Source: Actinomycetes bacterium
Lineage (GTDB): Bacteria; Actinomycetota; Coriobacteriia; Anaerosomatales; Anaerosomataceae
Direction: 5' to 3'
Length of the DNA stretch: 64,000 bases
Assembly: GCA_022839745.1 (NCBI GenBank)
Contig: JALHJB010000003.1
Location: 1-64,000 of the forward strand
Below the pieces are notes generated by a model. That model was not told the DNA's origin. It saw nothing but the letters and a program-made list of their open reading frames with translations, and made no database searches. This document shows positions 34,301 through 43,361 of this stretch, in pieces (positions within the stretch are counted from its first letter, which is position 1; each line of letters begins with the position of its first letter). The translations under genes and the position numbers were made by a program.

Positions 34301-34726
34301 TCAGTTGGGCTCGCCGAGGACCCGCAGCCGCCGCATCGCCGCGTGGATCACACCCTGGTCGAACATCGCCATGAGGTGTCCGGGCACTTCACCCTCCCAT
34401 CGGAGCGCATCGGTCAACACCTTGCGGATAGTCTCGAGGTCGACGCTCTCGAGGAGCATCGGATCGCCCACGTAGTGCCGCACGAAGAGCTCCCACTCGT
34501 GATCGCCCTGGAAGTCGAGCGTCATGTGGTGGTCATGGAGGGCCTGGATCCAGTCGATGACTTCGTCGGCGTAGAAGAACCACATGTCGTCGCCCGCATC
34601 CGGCCCGTCGATGGCAGGCGCGGTGAACTCGCCGATATCCGCTGACTGCGCGGTGAGCGGCTCGAACGCTTCCAGAACGGCATGGATGTCGGCGAGCGTC
34701 GGCCCCTCTGCGATGTTGTGGTCCAT
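34301..34726 (-). CDS. DUF6508-like small protein, copy 1
   Basis: A 141-residue soluble protein starting MDHNIAEGPTLADIHAVLEA. It shares a layout with the gene at 43623-44039: LADIHAVLEAFEPL near the N-terminus, W and H residues in the middle (DWIQALHDHHMTLDFQGDHE) and GH...MFDQGVIHAAMRRL at the end. I assign DUF6508 tentatively from its size and pattern. Function unknown. GGGGAGGGG precedes the ATG. Confidence 0.75.
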   Translation of the reverse strand: MDHNIAEGPTLADIHAVLEAFEPLTAQSADIGEFTAPAIDGPDAGDDMWFFYADEVIDWIQALHDHHMTLDFQGDHEWELFVRHYVGDPMLLESVDLETIRKVLTDALRWEGEVPGHLMAMFDQGVIHAAMRRLRVLGEPN

Positions 34727-34859
34727 GATGCCCCTCCCCATGTCTTCAACACGTATCGTACGACACGCGTCTGACACTGCGGGCGGTCCGCAGGCAGTGG
34801 CCGACGGAGCAATCGCGCGCGTACACTGTGCGCAGAGATCCACATCCGGGGAGGTCGTC

Positions 34860-35656
34860 ATGAAGCGGTTGCCGCTCATCTCACTTGCGCTGATGCTCAC
34901 GCTGTCGCTTTCGGCATGCGGCGGAGGCGACAACGCTGCCGATGGCGGCGAGTCGACCACGCAGGACGACCCGGCCGCTTCGGCCAGCTCCGGCGATGCC
35001 GCCGACGACGGGATCGCCACGGCCGAAGACGTGAAGGCGTTCTTTGCCGAGGAACACGCAGATGCCGAGTGGTATGCGGACGTCACCGACGTGACGCTCG
35101 AGACGATGCTCGGCGCGCCGGTGCTCGCGGTCCACGTGGCCTGGACCAGCGTCCCCGACGACTTTGAGGCGATGAACCGCAAGACCATGGCCATCGGCAA
35201 CGTGCTGAGCGCCACCGAGCAGTCGGTAGCGCCCAATGTGGTGCTGCTGCTCGCCGACGGGACCGTGACCGAACTGTACGCAACCGGCGGGACCGGGATC
35301 GCTCAGATGGCCGAGGCGTTCGATCTGCCGCCCGCGCCCACGACCGCCGAAGAGGTTCGCAGTGGCTCGAGACCGTGTACGGCCCGGGCGGGCTGGTGAA
35401 GCTCGGCGAGGGTGAGACCTGGTACTCGGCCATCCAGTCGATCACCATGGAGACCGTGCCCGGTGACGAGACGCTGGTGGTGACCACAAGCGCGCCGAGC
35501 TACCAGTCACTGGACGCGAGCCTACTGGACAGGGCCCTACTGAGCACCGGCTCGCCGCTGCTGGAGAGCTACAGCATCCGCACCGCCGACGGTAGTGGCA
35601 GCGGAGGGTTCGCGCAGACGCTCGTGGGTACGGGGTTCCTGTACCCGGTGGAGTAG
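34860..35656 (+). pseudogene. Lipoprotein gene broken by a frameshift
   Basis: From the ATG at 34860 the frame gives a signal peptide with lipobox LSAC (Cys20) and a domain up to TTAEEVR, then stops at TGA (35397-35399). The next frame carries the natural continuation QWLETVYGPGGLVKLGEGET, starting near 35355 and running to 35656. A single-base indel around 35355-35365 would explain this. The product, about 264 residues, would be an exported lipoprotein without a recognised domain. TGA as selenocysteine is rejected, since the conserved continuation is in another frame. Confidence 0.7.
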
Positions 35657-35990
35657 GGTGCGTCGTCGGCAGTTTGCCGGATCGTCCGTGCACACCGCCG
35701 CTGGCAGTGTCGTTTGTCCGATTCGTATGTTTGCGAACTTCGGGTGGGATGACCCGCTCGGCGGAGCCACACAGATCTAATGGGAGGCAGCGTGGGCATC
35801 TATTCGCTCGTGGCCACGCTCGCGTACGTGCTGCGCAGGGAGCGGGCGGGGGCGTAAGGGCGACACATGGGTACTATTTATTGGACTTTGCTGCATAGCC
35901 TCCAATAAGGAGAGGCCATAGTGAGGTGTTCGGTGGCATGACCGCGCCGATTGACGGGGCGTCGCCGGAGTCCTGGTCTGCGACTCGCTA
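35657..35990. other. Intergenic region at the border of the defence island
   Basis: About 330 bases without a supported gene. Only tiny open frames (such as 35780-35857, 25 codons) are seen. A locally A/T-rich stretch at 35873-35912 contains the inverted repeat ATTGGA/TCCAAT (35880-35885 and 35901-35906). This may be a promoter or terminator. No tRNA, integrase or attachment-site repeat is visible. Confidence 0.45.
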
Positions 35991-36188
35991 CTACCTCGCC
36001 ACACGGCCGCCGTCCACGAGCCAATTCAGGAACGACCGCACGGTGGTGACCGGCACGTTCACCCCTCGAGCGATCGAGTCGGCCGCCCCGTCACCCTGCA
36101 GGAGCTGGGCGACGATCAGGAACCGCTTGCGTATGGTGTCGGGTCGCTTGGCGCCGAGAATCATAGCGACCCGTTCGCCTGTGTCCAT
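35991..36188 (-). CDS. Small helix-turn-helix protein
   Basis: A 65-residue protein with a helix-turn-helix pattern: RKRFLIVAQLLQGDGAADSIARGVNVPVTTVRSFLNWLVDGG. The recognition helix would be VPVTTVRSFLNWL. It overlaps the end of the next upstream gene by 28 nt and closes the three-gene operon. It may be the regulator of the two unidentified proteins encoded before it. A longer GTG start at 36209 is possible. Confidence 0.6.
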   Translation of the reverse strand: MDTGERVAMILGAKRPDTIRKRFLIVAQLLQGDGAADSIARGVNVPVTTVRSFLNWLVDGGRVAR

Positions 36189-36838
36189 TGCTCGTGGTGC
36201 GGGTGCCACGCCATGAACTCGCCGTCCAGGCAGCAGCCGAAGCGCGTGCGCACGGCGTGCTGGAAGCGGAGGTACTCGTCGTAGTCGTCCTGCCGGCTCC
36301 AGGGCCGAGGGTACGTTGGCCCCGCTGGCTCCATCGCAGCGAGCGCGTCGAGCATCACGTTGTCGATGGGCATGTGCGCGAAGCGGTAGTGGCGCCGCAC
36401 CTGCGCCATGGGCGTCACACCGAGCGCGTCAGCCACGAACAGATACTTCAGCGTCATGTTGAGCCACTTCTGCGCCTGTCCGACCGTGAGATGGATTCCG
36501 TGGCTTCCATACACTCCGATCAGTGCCTCGCACGCGCCTCGGTGCCAGGAGTCGAACCCCGTGGCCGACGGTGCAGTCTGGTCGTTCATGAGCTCGAGGA
36601 GCTGGCCTCTGACGCTGTCCTCTGCCGTTGTGCGAAGGGCCGCTCGACTGCGGGGATCGAGCCCGCCAAGGCCAAGGATGGTGCGGTTCATGTCTCGATA
36701 CGCGCGCCGGGTGTAGCGTGCGAGCCGATCCGCACGATCGCCTGGCCCAAAGTAGAACGTGGCCAATGCACCGGCGAATGCGGCGGGAGCGAGCACGCTG
36801 CCCTCGTACACAGGTGTTGTGACCTTCTCTTGCTGCAT
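36161..36838 (-). CDS. Unidentified 225-residue protein, defence-island operon
   Basis: A soluble protein with no domain that I recognise. Distinct segments are TFYFGPGDRADRLARYTRRA, GQAQKWLNMTLKYLFVADAL and WSRQDDYDEYLRFQHAVRTR. The K/R- and aromatic-rich GQAQKWLNMTLKYL segment looks like a conserved family core. AAGGAGGTGG, inside the previous gene's end, precedes its ATG at 36838, which follows the TAG of the upstream gene directly. With its two neighbours it makes a tightly packed operon at the start of the defence island. Confidence 0.7.
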   Translation of the reverse strand: MQQEKVTTPVYEGSVLAPAAFAGALATFYFGPGDRADRLARYTRRAYRDMNRTILGLGGLDPRSRAALRTTAEDSVRGQLLELMNDQTAPSATGFDSWHRGACEALIGVYGSHGIHLTVGQAQKWLNMTLKYLFVADALGVTPMAQVRRHYRFAHMPIDNVMLDALAAMEPAGPTYPRPWSRQDDYDEYLRFQHAVRTRFGCCLDGEFMAWHPHHEQWTQANGSL

Positions 36839-37429
36839 CTACGCCACCTCCTTGATCGTGCGTCCGGCCGCGGGTGGAAGCGACACCGGATGCGGCTCGA
36901 GCGAAAGACCGCCGACGGTCACGTAGTAGGTGCGCACACCACAGACTTCGGCGACCAAGCGCTCCAAACACAGGTCCCAGTGCAGCATGGTAGAGAGGAC
37001 CACAGCACCGGAGGGTACGCCTGGTGGCACAGGAGTGCTCGCGCCCAGGGCGTCGCGCACGGCGGCGAGCTGCCCTGAGGGGACCACGTGGAGAGCGACG
37101 GGGCGACCGCGGCGGAACACTACCAAGGCCACCCAATCGGCTCTCGGAGTGTCGGGGTCGGCGACGAGGCCGAAGCCGGGCCCTCGCTCCTCAGAGGCGA
37201 CAGCGATAAGCGCCCGCTCTCCGCTGGGCAGCAACACCAGGGGGCATCCGGGAGTTGGATCTACGACGCCTCCCGAGACACCCGCCACGAACTCGCACGC
37301 GAACGTCACGAGCAGCGGAAACGGCGGTTCAACGTACTGCGCGGCGGAGCGCTCTATCAGCCGCTCGTGCGCGTTCAGGTACTCGAGCCACGTCTCGAGG
37401 ATTGTGGGGATCTCGCTCTGGAATTGCAT
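36839..37429 (-). CDS. Unidentified 196-residue protein, first gene of the defence-island operon
   Basis: A protein that starts MQFQSEIPTILETWLEYLNA and contains GERALIAVASEERGPGFGLV and WVALVVFRRGRPVALHVVPS. The composition is that of a globular protein of mixed alpha/beta content. No family is recognised. AGGAGGTG stands 6 nt before the chosen ATG at 37429; the longer frame to 37459 lacks such a site. It lies 60 nt downstream of the AbiEii gene (stop at 37490). Confidence 0.65.
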   Translation of the reverse strand: MQFQSEIPTILETWLEYLNAHERLIERSAAQYVEPPFPLLVTFACEFVAGVSGGVVDPTPGCPLVLLPSGERALIAVASEERGPGFGLVADPDTPRADWVALVVFRRGRPVALHVVPSGQLAAVRDALGASTPVPPGVPSGAVVLSTMLHWDLCLERLVAEVCGVRTYYVTVGGLSLEPHPVSLPPAAGRTIKEVA

Positions 37430-37489
37430 CGGTGCCACCTCCTGGAGCGAGTGTGGCACCGAGGTCTGACATCAGATTCAGGGCCGCGG

Positions 37490-38425
37490 TCATCCTCGTG
37501 CGGCGCGCTTGCGCAGGTTCTGCACCTTCCACGCCATCACCGGATCGCGGCGAGCACGGTCCAGGGTATCTGGCCATGCCGAGAAGAGCAGCTCAGGTGC
37601 ATCCCGTGCCTCATCGTCGAGGAGCCGCACATACTCGATCTCCGAGGCAGTAAGGGACGAGAGCGAGCCGAGCCAAGACTCCACCGCCGTTAGCATTTCG
37701 TCGAACGGGACGACATCAGTAGGTCGAAGCATGGCAATGAGCGGCTCTGTGAAGTCAGAACCGACCGAGCCGAATCTACCGAGCGAGACCGCTGGATCCA
37801 CCACGATCGGAAAGGGATTGGACAGACTCACGGCCCGTATCGTCAGCGCACGAGTGAGTGGGTCCTCGAACGCTGAGGGGTGCCGTCGTCCGAGCCTGTA
37901 GAGATCGAAGATGTCACGTGCCGCGATCCGCTCCATCATCGCTTTGATCTTGCCTGCAATGAGTTCGCGCTCATCGAGTACCGGAAAAGTGACTTCGGGC
38001 TCAGCTAGCGTGCACGGTCGAGGCCGAGCATCCAGCATCGAGACGCGCGCCAGGTAACTGATGTCGAGCTTCACGTAGTCCCCGGGATACTTGACGCGAT
38101 AGGTCTGGCCGCTGTGTTCATCGTTCGTTCCCTGCACCACATAGCCGACGGCCTCAAGCAGCCCCCGGAGTCGACGATCAACTTCAGGGCGAGCGGCACG
38201 CATGGCCTGGACGTCAGCATCAGCGATGTACATGAGATCGATGTCTACAGAGAGACGCGGTGCATCATCGTAGAACAGGTTCAGCGCCGTGCCGCCGTGC
38301 AGAACAAAGGAGTCGCGCAAATGCGGATCGTTACTGACTCCATCCAGCACCTCGAGAAGGCGCTCAACCTTATCGATCGCGTTCGGAGCGAAACCCACCG
38401 GGACTCTCAGGATAGGTCGTGTCAT
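37490..38425 (-). CDS. abiEii: AbiEii-type nucleotidyltransferase toxin
   Basis: A 311-residue type IV toxin of the AbiE phage-exclusion system, a DUF1814 nucleotidyltransferase. Motif I is HGGTALNLFYDD (residues 43-54), motif II the catalytic pair DIDLMY at 61-66, and the second region contains YVKLDISYLA and ELIAGKIKAMMERIAARDIFDLY. The ATG at 38425 overlaps the AbiEi stop (ATGA), so the pair is co-translated, as usual for AbiE. The toxin tends to transfer nucleotides to tRNA or other RNA and causes reversible growth arrest. Confidence 0.93.
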   Translation of the reverse strand: MTRPILRVPVGFAPNAIDKVERLLEVLDGVSNDPHLRDSFVLHGGTALNLFYDDAPRLSVDIDLMYIADADVQAMRAARPEVDRRLRGLLEAVGYVVQGTNDEHSGQTYRVKYPGDYVKLDISYLARVSMLDARPRPCTLAEPEVTFPVLDERELIAGKIKAMMERIAARDIFDLYRLGRRHPSAFEDPLTRALTIRAVSLSNPFPIVVDPAVSLGRFGSVGSDFTEPLIAMLRPTDVVPFDEMLTAVESWLGSLSSLTASEIEYVRLLDDEARDAPELLFSAWPDTLDRARRDPVMAWKVQNLRKRAARG

Positions 38426-39219
38426 CCTCGCACCCATTCCTCAAATGGCAGGTTTTCCGGAACATAGAGACGCCACCGCGCTACGAATCTCTGCGGGGCG
38501 TCCGATCGGACAAGCCGATACGTACCGCGCCCTACCTGGTGCTCCAACGCCTCGAAGAACGCATCGCTCAGCTCCCATTCATCCTTGAACAGCTCCGCCG
38601 TCCACCCCACTCGCGCATAAATCGTCGGTGAGTTGAGCAAGGCGAGATAACCGAGCACGGACTCAGTGTCGATCGACGTGAATCCGCCGAGGCTCCGAAG
38701 CAGCTCCTCGAGTCCTCCGGCGGCGTCGATGTTTCGCAGGCAATCGACCAGTGTTCGCTCACGTGACGTGACGGGAATGAGCACATCACCGGAGCGCGCA
38801 CGAGCAGTGAAGACATCAAGCACATCACTCGGCGCATTAGGCGATGCGATTCGAACAAAGCGATAGCCGCGTACTTCGAAGTCGCCCGGCGTCTTTCGTG
38901 ACGTGTAATACACGGTTCGAAGCGGTGTGTGTGCGACCCCATGGAGCTCGAGAGCACTATGGTGACTCACCAGCGCATCGGGTGTCGCCTTGGAGGCAAC
39001 AAGGAATACATTAGGGACCCGGTCGCGATAGATGCCGAGATTCGAAGCGTACAGACGCCTACGGATCCGATAGGCCTGTCCGCGGCACACAGCGTTCGAG
39101 AGATTCGTGTACCGAGTACGCTCGGAGACCGTGGCGTCGACAGTCTCGAGATACTCCTCGAGCGTGAAGACTTCGTTGTGCTCAAGGAATCGCAGCGTCC
39201 TTGACTGCTTGGTGTTCAT
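38422..39219 (-). CDS. abiEi: AbiEi antitoxin
   Basis: A 265-residue antitoxin. The N-terminal winged-helix (about 1-60, RFLEHNEVFTLEEYLET and RGQAYRIRRRLYASNL) binds DNA; the rest (HHSALELHGVAHTP, VYYTSRK and VTSRERTLVDCLRNIDAAGG) is the AbiEi_C domain that restrains the toxin and represses the promoter. It precedes abiEii in the standard order. The ATG at 39219 follows AGGAGAGAAA. Its upstream palindrome is probably its own operator. Confidence 0.92.
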   Translation of the reverse strand: MNTKQSRTLRFLEHNEVFTLEEYLETVDATVSERTRYTNLSNAVCRGQAYRIRRRLYASNLGIYRDRVPNVFLVASKATPDALVSHHSALELHGVAHTPLRTVYYTSRKTPGDFEVRGYRFVRIASPNAPSDVLDVFTARARSGDVLIPVTSRERTLVDCLRNIDAAGGLEELLRSLGGFTSIDTESVLGYLALLNSPTIYARVGWTAELFKDEWELSDAFFEALEHQVGRGTYRLVRSDAPQRFVARWRLYVPENLPFEEWVRG

Positions 39220-39230
39220 TTTCTCTCCTA

Positions 39231-39250
39231 ATGCGTAGATTTTTACGCAT
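39231..39250 (-). promoter_or_regulatory. Palindromic operator upstream of abiEi
   Basis: A perfect 7-bp inverted repeat, ATGCGTA (39231-39237) and TACGCAT (39244-39250), with a 6-nt A/T spacer. It lies 12 nt upstream of the abiEi start codon, next to the ribosome-binding site. AbiEi antitoxins autoregulate through inverted repeats in this place, so this is the likely site. Confidence 0.7.
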
Positions 39251-39410
39251 CAGTGCGATTATGCAACACCCATGTTGATGCAGCAAGAGTTGCCATGATG
39301 GCCAACCTATTCCAACGGATGCTACGGCAGGTTATGAGTCCCTGTGGTGTCTTTGCGATGTCTGTTGGTGCGGTTTCGTGCGGCATGGTAAGCCCTCCTG
39401 GCGCTCCGCC

Positions 39411-41087
39411 CTACCCCTCGATCAGGTCATCGAGCGTCTGCAGATACTGCGCGAGCAGCTCCACCTGCACGAGGTCGATCTGTATGCCATCTGAGGCTGC
39501 AAGCTGGTCGGCTGCGCTCCATACGTGACGCCGATCGGTGCTCACCACCATGTAGCGTGCGTCCGGACTGCCCTCTTCGAGCAGCTGCAAGATCCGGGCG
39601 TCGGCTCCGCCTTCGGTCACGTTGTTGTGGAAGTGGACGGTCACCCCGTGACCTGCGGGACGCGAGTTCGAGGAGCTCTTCGTGTCGAAGACGAGTTCGA
39701 TCTTCGTGTCCCATCCGCGCTGCTCCAGGCCCTCGGCCATCAGCTCGACCATGCGCTCGAGCCACGGACGCGTGCGGGCCTCGTCCTCCGGGCGGAAGAC
39801 CCGGTGCACGAGGTTGTGCCCGTCGATGAGCATGTAGTCCACCTGCCGATCCTGGAAGAGCGCCCGCTCGCACTCCTCCAGGCGGCTGCGCTCACGCAGC
39901 TCCCACGCGCGGTCCATGTCATCTTGCAGCCTGAGCGCGGTCTCGGCGGCCTGACGGCGCTGCTCGGCCTCCTCGTGCTTGCGGATGCGCTCGTTCTCCT
40001 GCTCCGCCTGCTCTGCGGAGTAGGCGATCAGTCCCTTCTGGAATCGCTCGAGCGTGTCGAGCGCCGACTGGAGCCCGCGCGCCGAGGCGCCCACGTTGTC
40101 GATGCCGAACGATCGGAGCGTGACCCCGAACGACTCGCGTCGCGCACGTTCGTCCTGCAGCTCCTCCTCGAGAGCGGTCACGCGCTCCTCGAGCACCGAG
40201 CGGATCCTTTGTGTGTCGGCGAGCCGCTCGCGCAGATCGGTGATCGTGCGCCCCATACGCTCGGTCTCATCCGCCCGCTTGGTCTCGGTGGTGCGCAGGC
40301 CGGTCTTGGACGAGTCGACGAGGGCAGTCAGCCGTCTGTTCTCGCGCTTCACGTCCTCGCACGCCGTGTGAGCGGCCCGCGCCTGTGCGGTCAGCTCGTC
40401 CCGCTCCGCGACGACCGCCTTGAGCTCCTCACGGAGTTCGCCGGCCTTGCGATCGCGCCGGGAGACGTCCGCCTTGGACTTGCGCAGCTCGGCCTTGACG
40501 CCTTTGAGTTCCTTCTGTGCCGCCAGGAGCGCGGTCTGCGACTCCTTCAGCGCGCGTGACTGCGCCTCGAACTCCCCGGTCGGCACGGTATCGGCCGCCG
40601 AGTCATCGTGCGGATCCTCGGCACAGTGCTCCGCCTGGCGCTCCAGCTCGTCGCACGCGTCGGTCAGTGCGGCGTCGTAGAGAGCCGTGTTCCCGACGAA
40701 GAGCGTGTAAGCCGCGAGCACCCGCTCCATGACCGGGAACTCCTGCAGGAGGTCCGGGGCGTGCTCATCGCCGGCCTCCGCAAGCTCGGCCACGCGCGGA
40801 TACGCCATCGCAAACGCGTCGAAGGCGACCGGGTCGTCCTCCAGCTTCTGCACGAACTGTCTGCGCAGCAGACTCCTGCGCCAGACGTCGGCCACCTTGG
40901 AGCCGCCGGGTAACGACTTGCCGAGTAAGCGGTCTTTCGTGAGCGCCCGTTCGACCCCCGCGCGCCACGCAGGGTCGTGGTGCGCGAGGCGCAGGAGCTC
41001 CTCGATGAGCCCGAGGTCGCTCGCACGCTGCCGGATGTCGTCGGCCACAGGTGTGGTGGCAACCGCGTAGGTGCGCTTCTGCTTCAT
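39411..41087 (-). CDS. Coiled-coil protein with C-terminal NYN (YacP-like) ribonuclease domain
   Basis: A 558-residue protein. An N-terminal helical region (about 1-150) leads into a long coiled coil (about 165-395, rich in K, E, R and L: KESQTALLAAQKELKGVKAE). The C-terminal domain starts VDYMLIDGHNLVHRVFRPED (about residue 405), the signature of NYN/YacP PIN-like nucleases, and continues with ADARILQLLEEG and VVSTDRRH as the second acidic and third motifs. It probably cuts RNA. Its Shine-Dalgarno (GGGAGGCT) can be sequestered by an upstream complement. Confidence 0.88.
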   Translation of the reverse strand: MKQKRTYAVATTPVADDIRQRASDLGLIEELLRLAHHDPAWRAGVERALTKDRLLGKSLPGGSKVADVWRRSLLRRQFVQKLEDDPVAFDAFAMAYPRVAELAEAGDEHAPDLLQEFPVMERVLAAYTLFVGNTALYDAALTDACDELERQAEHCAEDPHDDSAADTVPTGEFEAQSRALKESQTALLAAQKELKGVKAELRKSKADVSRRDRKAGELREELKAVVAERDELTAQARAAHTACEDVKRENRRLTALVDSSKTGLRTTETKRADETERMGRTITDLRERLADTQRIRSVLEERVTALEEELQDERARRESFGVTLRSFGIDNVGASARGLQSALDTLERFQKGLIAYSAEQAEQENERIRKHEEAEQRRQAAETALRLQDDMDRAWELRERSRLEECERALFQDRQVDYMLIDGHNLVHRVFRPEDEARTRPWLERMVELMAEGLEQRGWDTKIELVFDTKSSSNSRPAGHGVTVHFHNNVTEGGADARILQLLEEGSPDARYMVVSTDRRHVWSAADQLAASDGIQIDLVQVELLAQYLQTLDDLIEG

Positions 41088-41090
41088 GCA

Positions 41091-41155
41091 AGCCTCCCGG
41101 AGGACGACCGCTCGAGCCTCTCTCATTGAAGCAGACGGCTCTGACACGGGAGGCT
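41091..41155 (-). promoter_or_regulatory. Leader helix that can sequester the NYN gene Shine-Dalgarno
   Basis: On the minus strand AGCCTCCCG (41147-41155) lies upstream of CGGGAGGCT (41091-41099), which contains the Shine-Dalgarno of the NYN-domain gene. They are perfectly complementary over 9 bp with a 47-nt loop. If formed in the mRNA, the helix would block initiation at the ATG at 41087. Whether it is regulated is unknown. Confidence 0.5.
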
Positions 41156-41275
41156 CACGCCTGGAGCCCATCGGGTCTGGCTGCAAGGTCTCTGCCCGGG
41201 CTCGCATTCGCTTTCGAACGCGACGATCTTCCTACCTCCGAGGAACAGGCATCACGGGTACCACGCCTTGAAGCC

Positions 41276-43210
41276 TCACTCCAGCGTGTAGATCGTGATG
41301 TAGACGGTCGTGCCCACTGGAACAACACTCCCGGCTGGCGGCTCCTGAAAGGTCTCGTCATCTTCGCTTTCGAACGATGTCCACTTGATCGCCGCAACGA
41401 GCCCGGCCTCGCGGAACGCCGCTTCAACGGCGGCGTCATGTGCCTCGAACCACTCCTGAAACTCCAGCGACTCCCAATCCCCATACGGCAGATCGAGCGT
41501 CTCGTAGTCGGGGACAACCGTCACCTGATCCTTCTCGGACGTGCTCGCCGAAGCCCTCTGGCCCTGCGTGAACACATGCAGCTCACGTACGGCCTCACGA
41601 TCGAACACGATCATGCCGCGTGTGAACTCACCGTTCACCGCACTGTCGATCGCCGCATAGAACTCCGATGGCTCGACTTCCTCCCGGTCGACGTAGAAGC
41701 CCGATCCCTCATCGAAGACCGCGATATACCACTCGCCGGGATCACGACTGACCAGCGCGAACTCGAGGAAAATGTAGCCCATCTTCTGACCGCCGCTGGA
41801 GTACACCACATCAGCGGACTCCCTGCTGCCGTCTGTGGGCGCGCTGTTGAAGAGCTCAATCTCGCTTCGGGCCTTGAAGTCACCCGTCAACGCATCGACG
41901 CTCAGCGCGCCCGCCAACGGGTCGTACGGCTCGTCGCTGCGATCCACCGGCTCCGGAGCCACAGCATCACTCGAAGGGGCGTTCGCCCGAGGAGGACCAG
42001 AACGATCGGTCCGCGCCCTCTCTGCCGAGTCGACCGCTCTCGAGATTCCGCCTACCACCGCCGAGCCCACTACCAGGAGCATCACGACCGCTCCCACTAC
42101 GACGAGTCCACGCGCCAGGTTCTTTGAGGACAGGGGCCCACGCGGCTCCATAGGGGGCGCACCCTCCGGCATGTCGAAGTCCTCGGGAGAGGGTTCGGGG
42201 AAGGACTCGGGCAGATCTACATCGGAGAAGGCCCCGAACTCCTCGGTGGCTGGAGTCTGCGTACGCGACACGTGCGCGGCAGCGTCTGCGGCAGGCGCTG
42301 TTGCCTCATGCCGAGGCTCATCTGGAGCCGCGGCATCCCCGGGCGTGACACCAGGGGGGCGCTTCGCGCGCGCTGCGCGGTCGGCGACGTAGGTGATGAT
42401 CCCACCGGCTGCGAGGATGCCCAACCAGATGGGGAGCAGCGAGACGCGGACGCCCACTGCCAGCCACAGGATGCTACCAGCGACCAGCGCGATACCGATC
42501 CACTGCCAGGTTGCATTCGCCTTCGTGGGCGGGACGAGCGGGGTGACGTTTTCGGCGTAGGGGGCGGGTTCTCCAGCGGGTGGAGTATCCATGACGGGTT
42601 CCGGTGTGGCGACTCGTGCGCGCGCAGTCTGCTCGAGCTCCGGCTCAGACGACTCGCCAGAAGCGGGTGCAGGCTGCTCGGCGGGAATCTGCAGTTGGAT
42701 CGAATCGTGGACACCCTCAACGAAGCTCGCGCTCGGATCGATCTGACGCACGGCAGCATGCACCTGATCGAGCAGCTCGCCCAACCACTCCTGTGCGACG
42801 ATGATCCCTTCATTCTCGTGCCACCTGACCGGCTTAAGCACCCCGAATGTGCCCGACTCGCGCGACTCGAGAACGACCGCCACTCGGAATGACTCAGAGA
42901 ACTTGTTGCCGTACACGTAGTCGATGCGATCCGCTCTATGGAGTGCAACGTACAGCTGCGCGGTGAGTCCGCTCGGGGCCTCGGCTGCGACGACGCGCTT
43001 TTCGAGTTGTTGCATGACCGCCGAGGGCGAAGCCGTCGTCTCGAAGGTGAAGCCCGCGAGGATGTGCTTCCCCTTCTCGTACTTCTTGCGATAGATGACC
43101 TTCTGAGTGAGTGCCTTCGAGGCGGCGTCCTTGGCCTTACCGAGCAGGACTGCAGCCACCACGAGCCCCACGAAGAAGACGATACCAAGCACACCGCCAG
43201 CGTCCCCCAT
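41276..43210 (-). CDS. Large membrane protein of unknown function with C-terminal PASTA-like segment
   Basis: A 644-residue protein. The N-terminus has one helix (about 4-22); a domain with the pattern HILAGFTFETTASPSAVMQQ and RIDYVYGNKFSESFRVAV follows to about 160. A proline-rich linker and two adjacent helices (about 230-280) follow, then another linker and a helix (about 370-395). The outer C-terminal 200 residues end in PPAGSVVPVGTTVYITIYTL, which resembles a single PASTA domain. No enzyme motif is seen. It might be a cell-surface sensor or anchor. GGGAGGACC precedes the ATG at 43210. Confidence 0.65.
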   Translation of the reverse strand: MGDAGGVLGIVFFVGLVVAAVLLGKAKDAASKALTQKVIYRKKYEKGKHILAGFTFETTASPSAVMQQLEKRVVAAEAPSGLTAQLYVALHRADRIDYVYGNKFSESFRVAVVLESRESGTFGVLKPVRWHENEGIIVAQEWLGELLDQVHAAVRQIDPSASFVEGVHDSIQLQIPAEQPAPASGESSEPELEQTARARVATPEPVMDTPPAGEPAPYAENVTPLVPPTKANATWQWIGIALVAGSILWLAVGVRVSLLPIWLGILAAGGIITYVADRAARAKRPPGVTPGDAAAPDEPRHEATAPAADAAAHVSRTQTPATEEFGAFSDVDLPESFPEPSPEDFDMPEGAPPMEPRGPLSSKNLARGLVVVGAVVMLLVVGSAVVGGISRAVDSAERARTDRSGPPRANAPSSDAVAPEPVDRSDEPYDPLAGALSVDALTGDFKARSEIELFNSAPTDGSRESADVVYSSGGQKMGYIFLEFALVSRDPGEWYIAVFDEGSGFYVDREEVEPSEFYAAIDSAVNGEFTRGMIVFDREAVRELHVFTQGQRASASTSEKDQVTVVPDYETLDLPYGDWESLEFQEWFEAHDAAVEAAFREAGLVAAIKWTSFESEDDETFQEPPAGSVVPVGTTVYITIYTLE

Positions 43211-43361
43211 TGCGGTCCTCCCAGTCAGTTGCACACAGTGCCCCCACCGGCCGCGCCGCTAACCATAATACGACAACCTGAGGCTGGGAGAAGGGCGGCC
43301 CCACGCATCCCCCTCTGCTACCCTGGTCCCAGCCCCATCCGCTCTTCCCCGGAGCCGCCCC

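Noticed and set aside
35397..35399. TGA as selenocysteine in the lipoprotein gene
   Set aside because: The matching continuation (QWLETVYGPGG) is in a different frame, which shows a frameshift, not readthrough.
35657..35990. Integrative element boundary or attachment site
   Set aside because: No tRNA, integrase or direct-repeat pair is visible; only a small inverted repeat.
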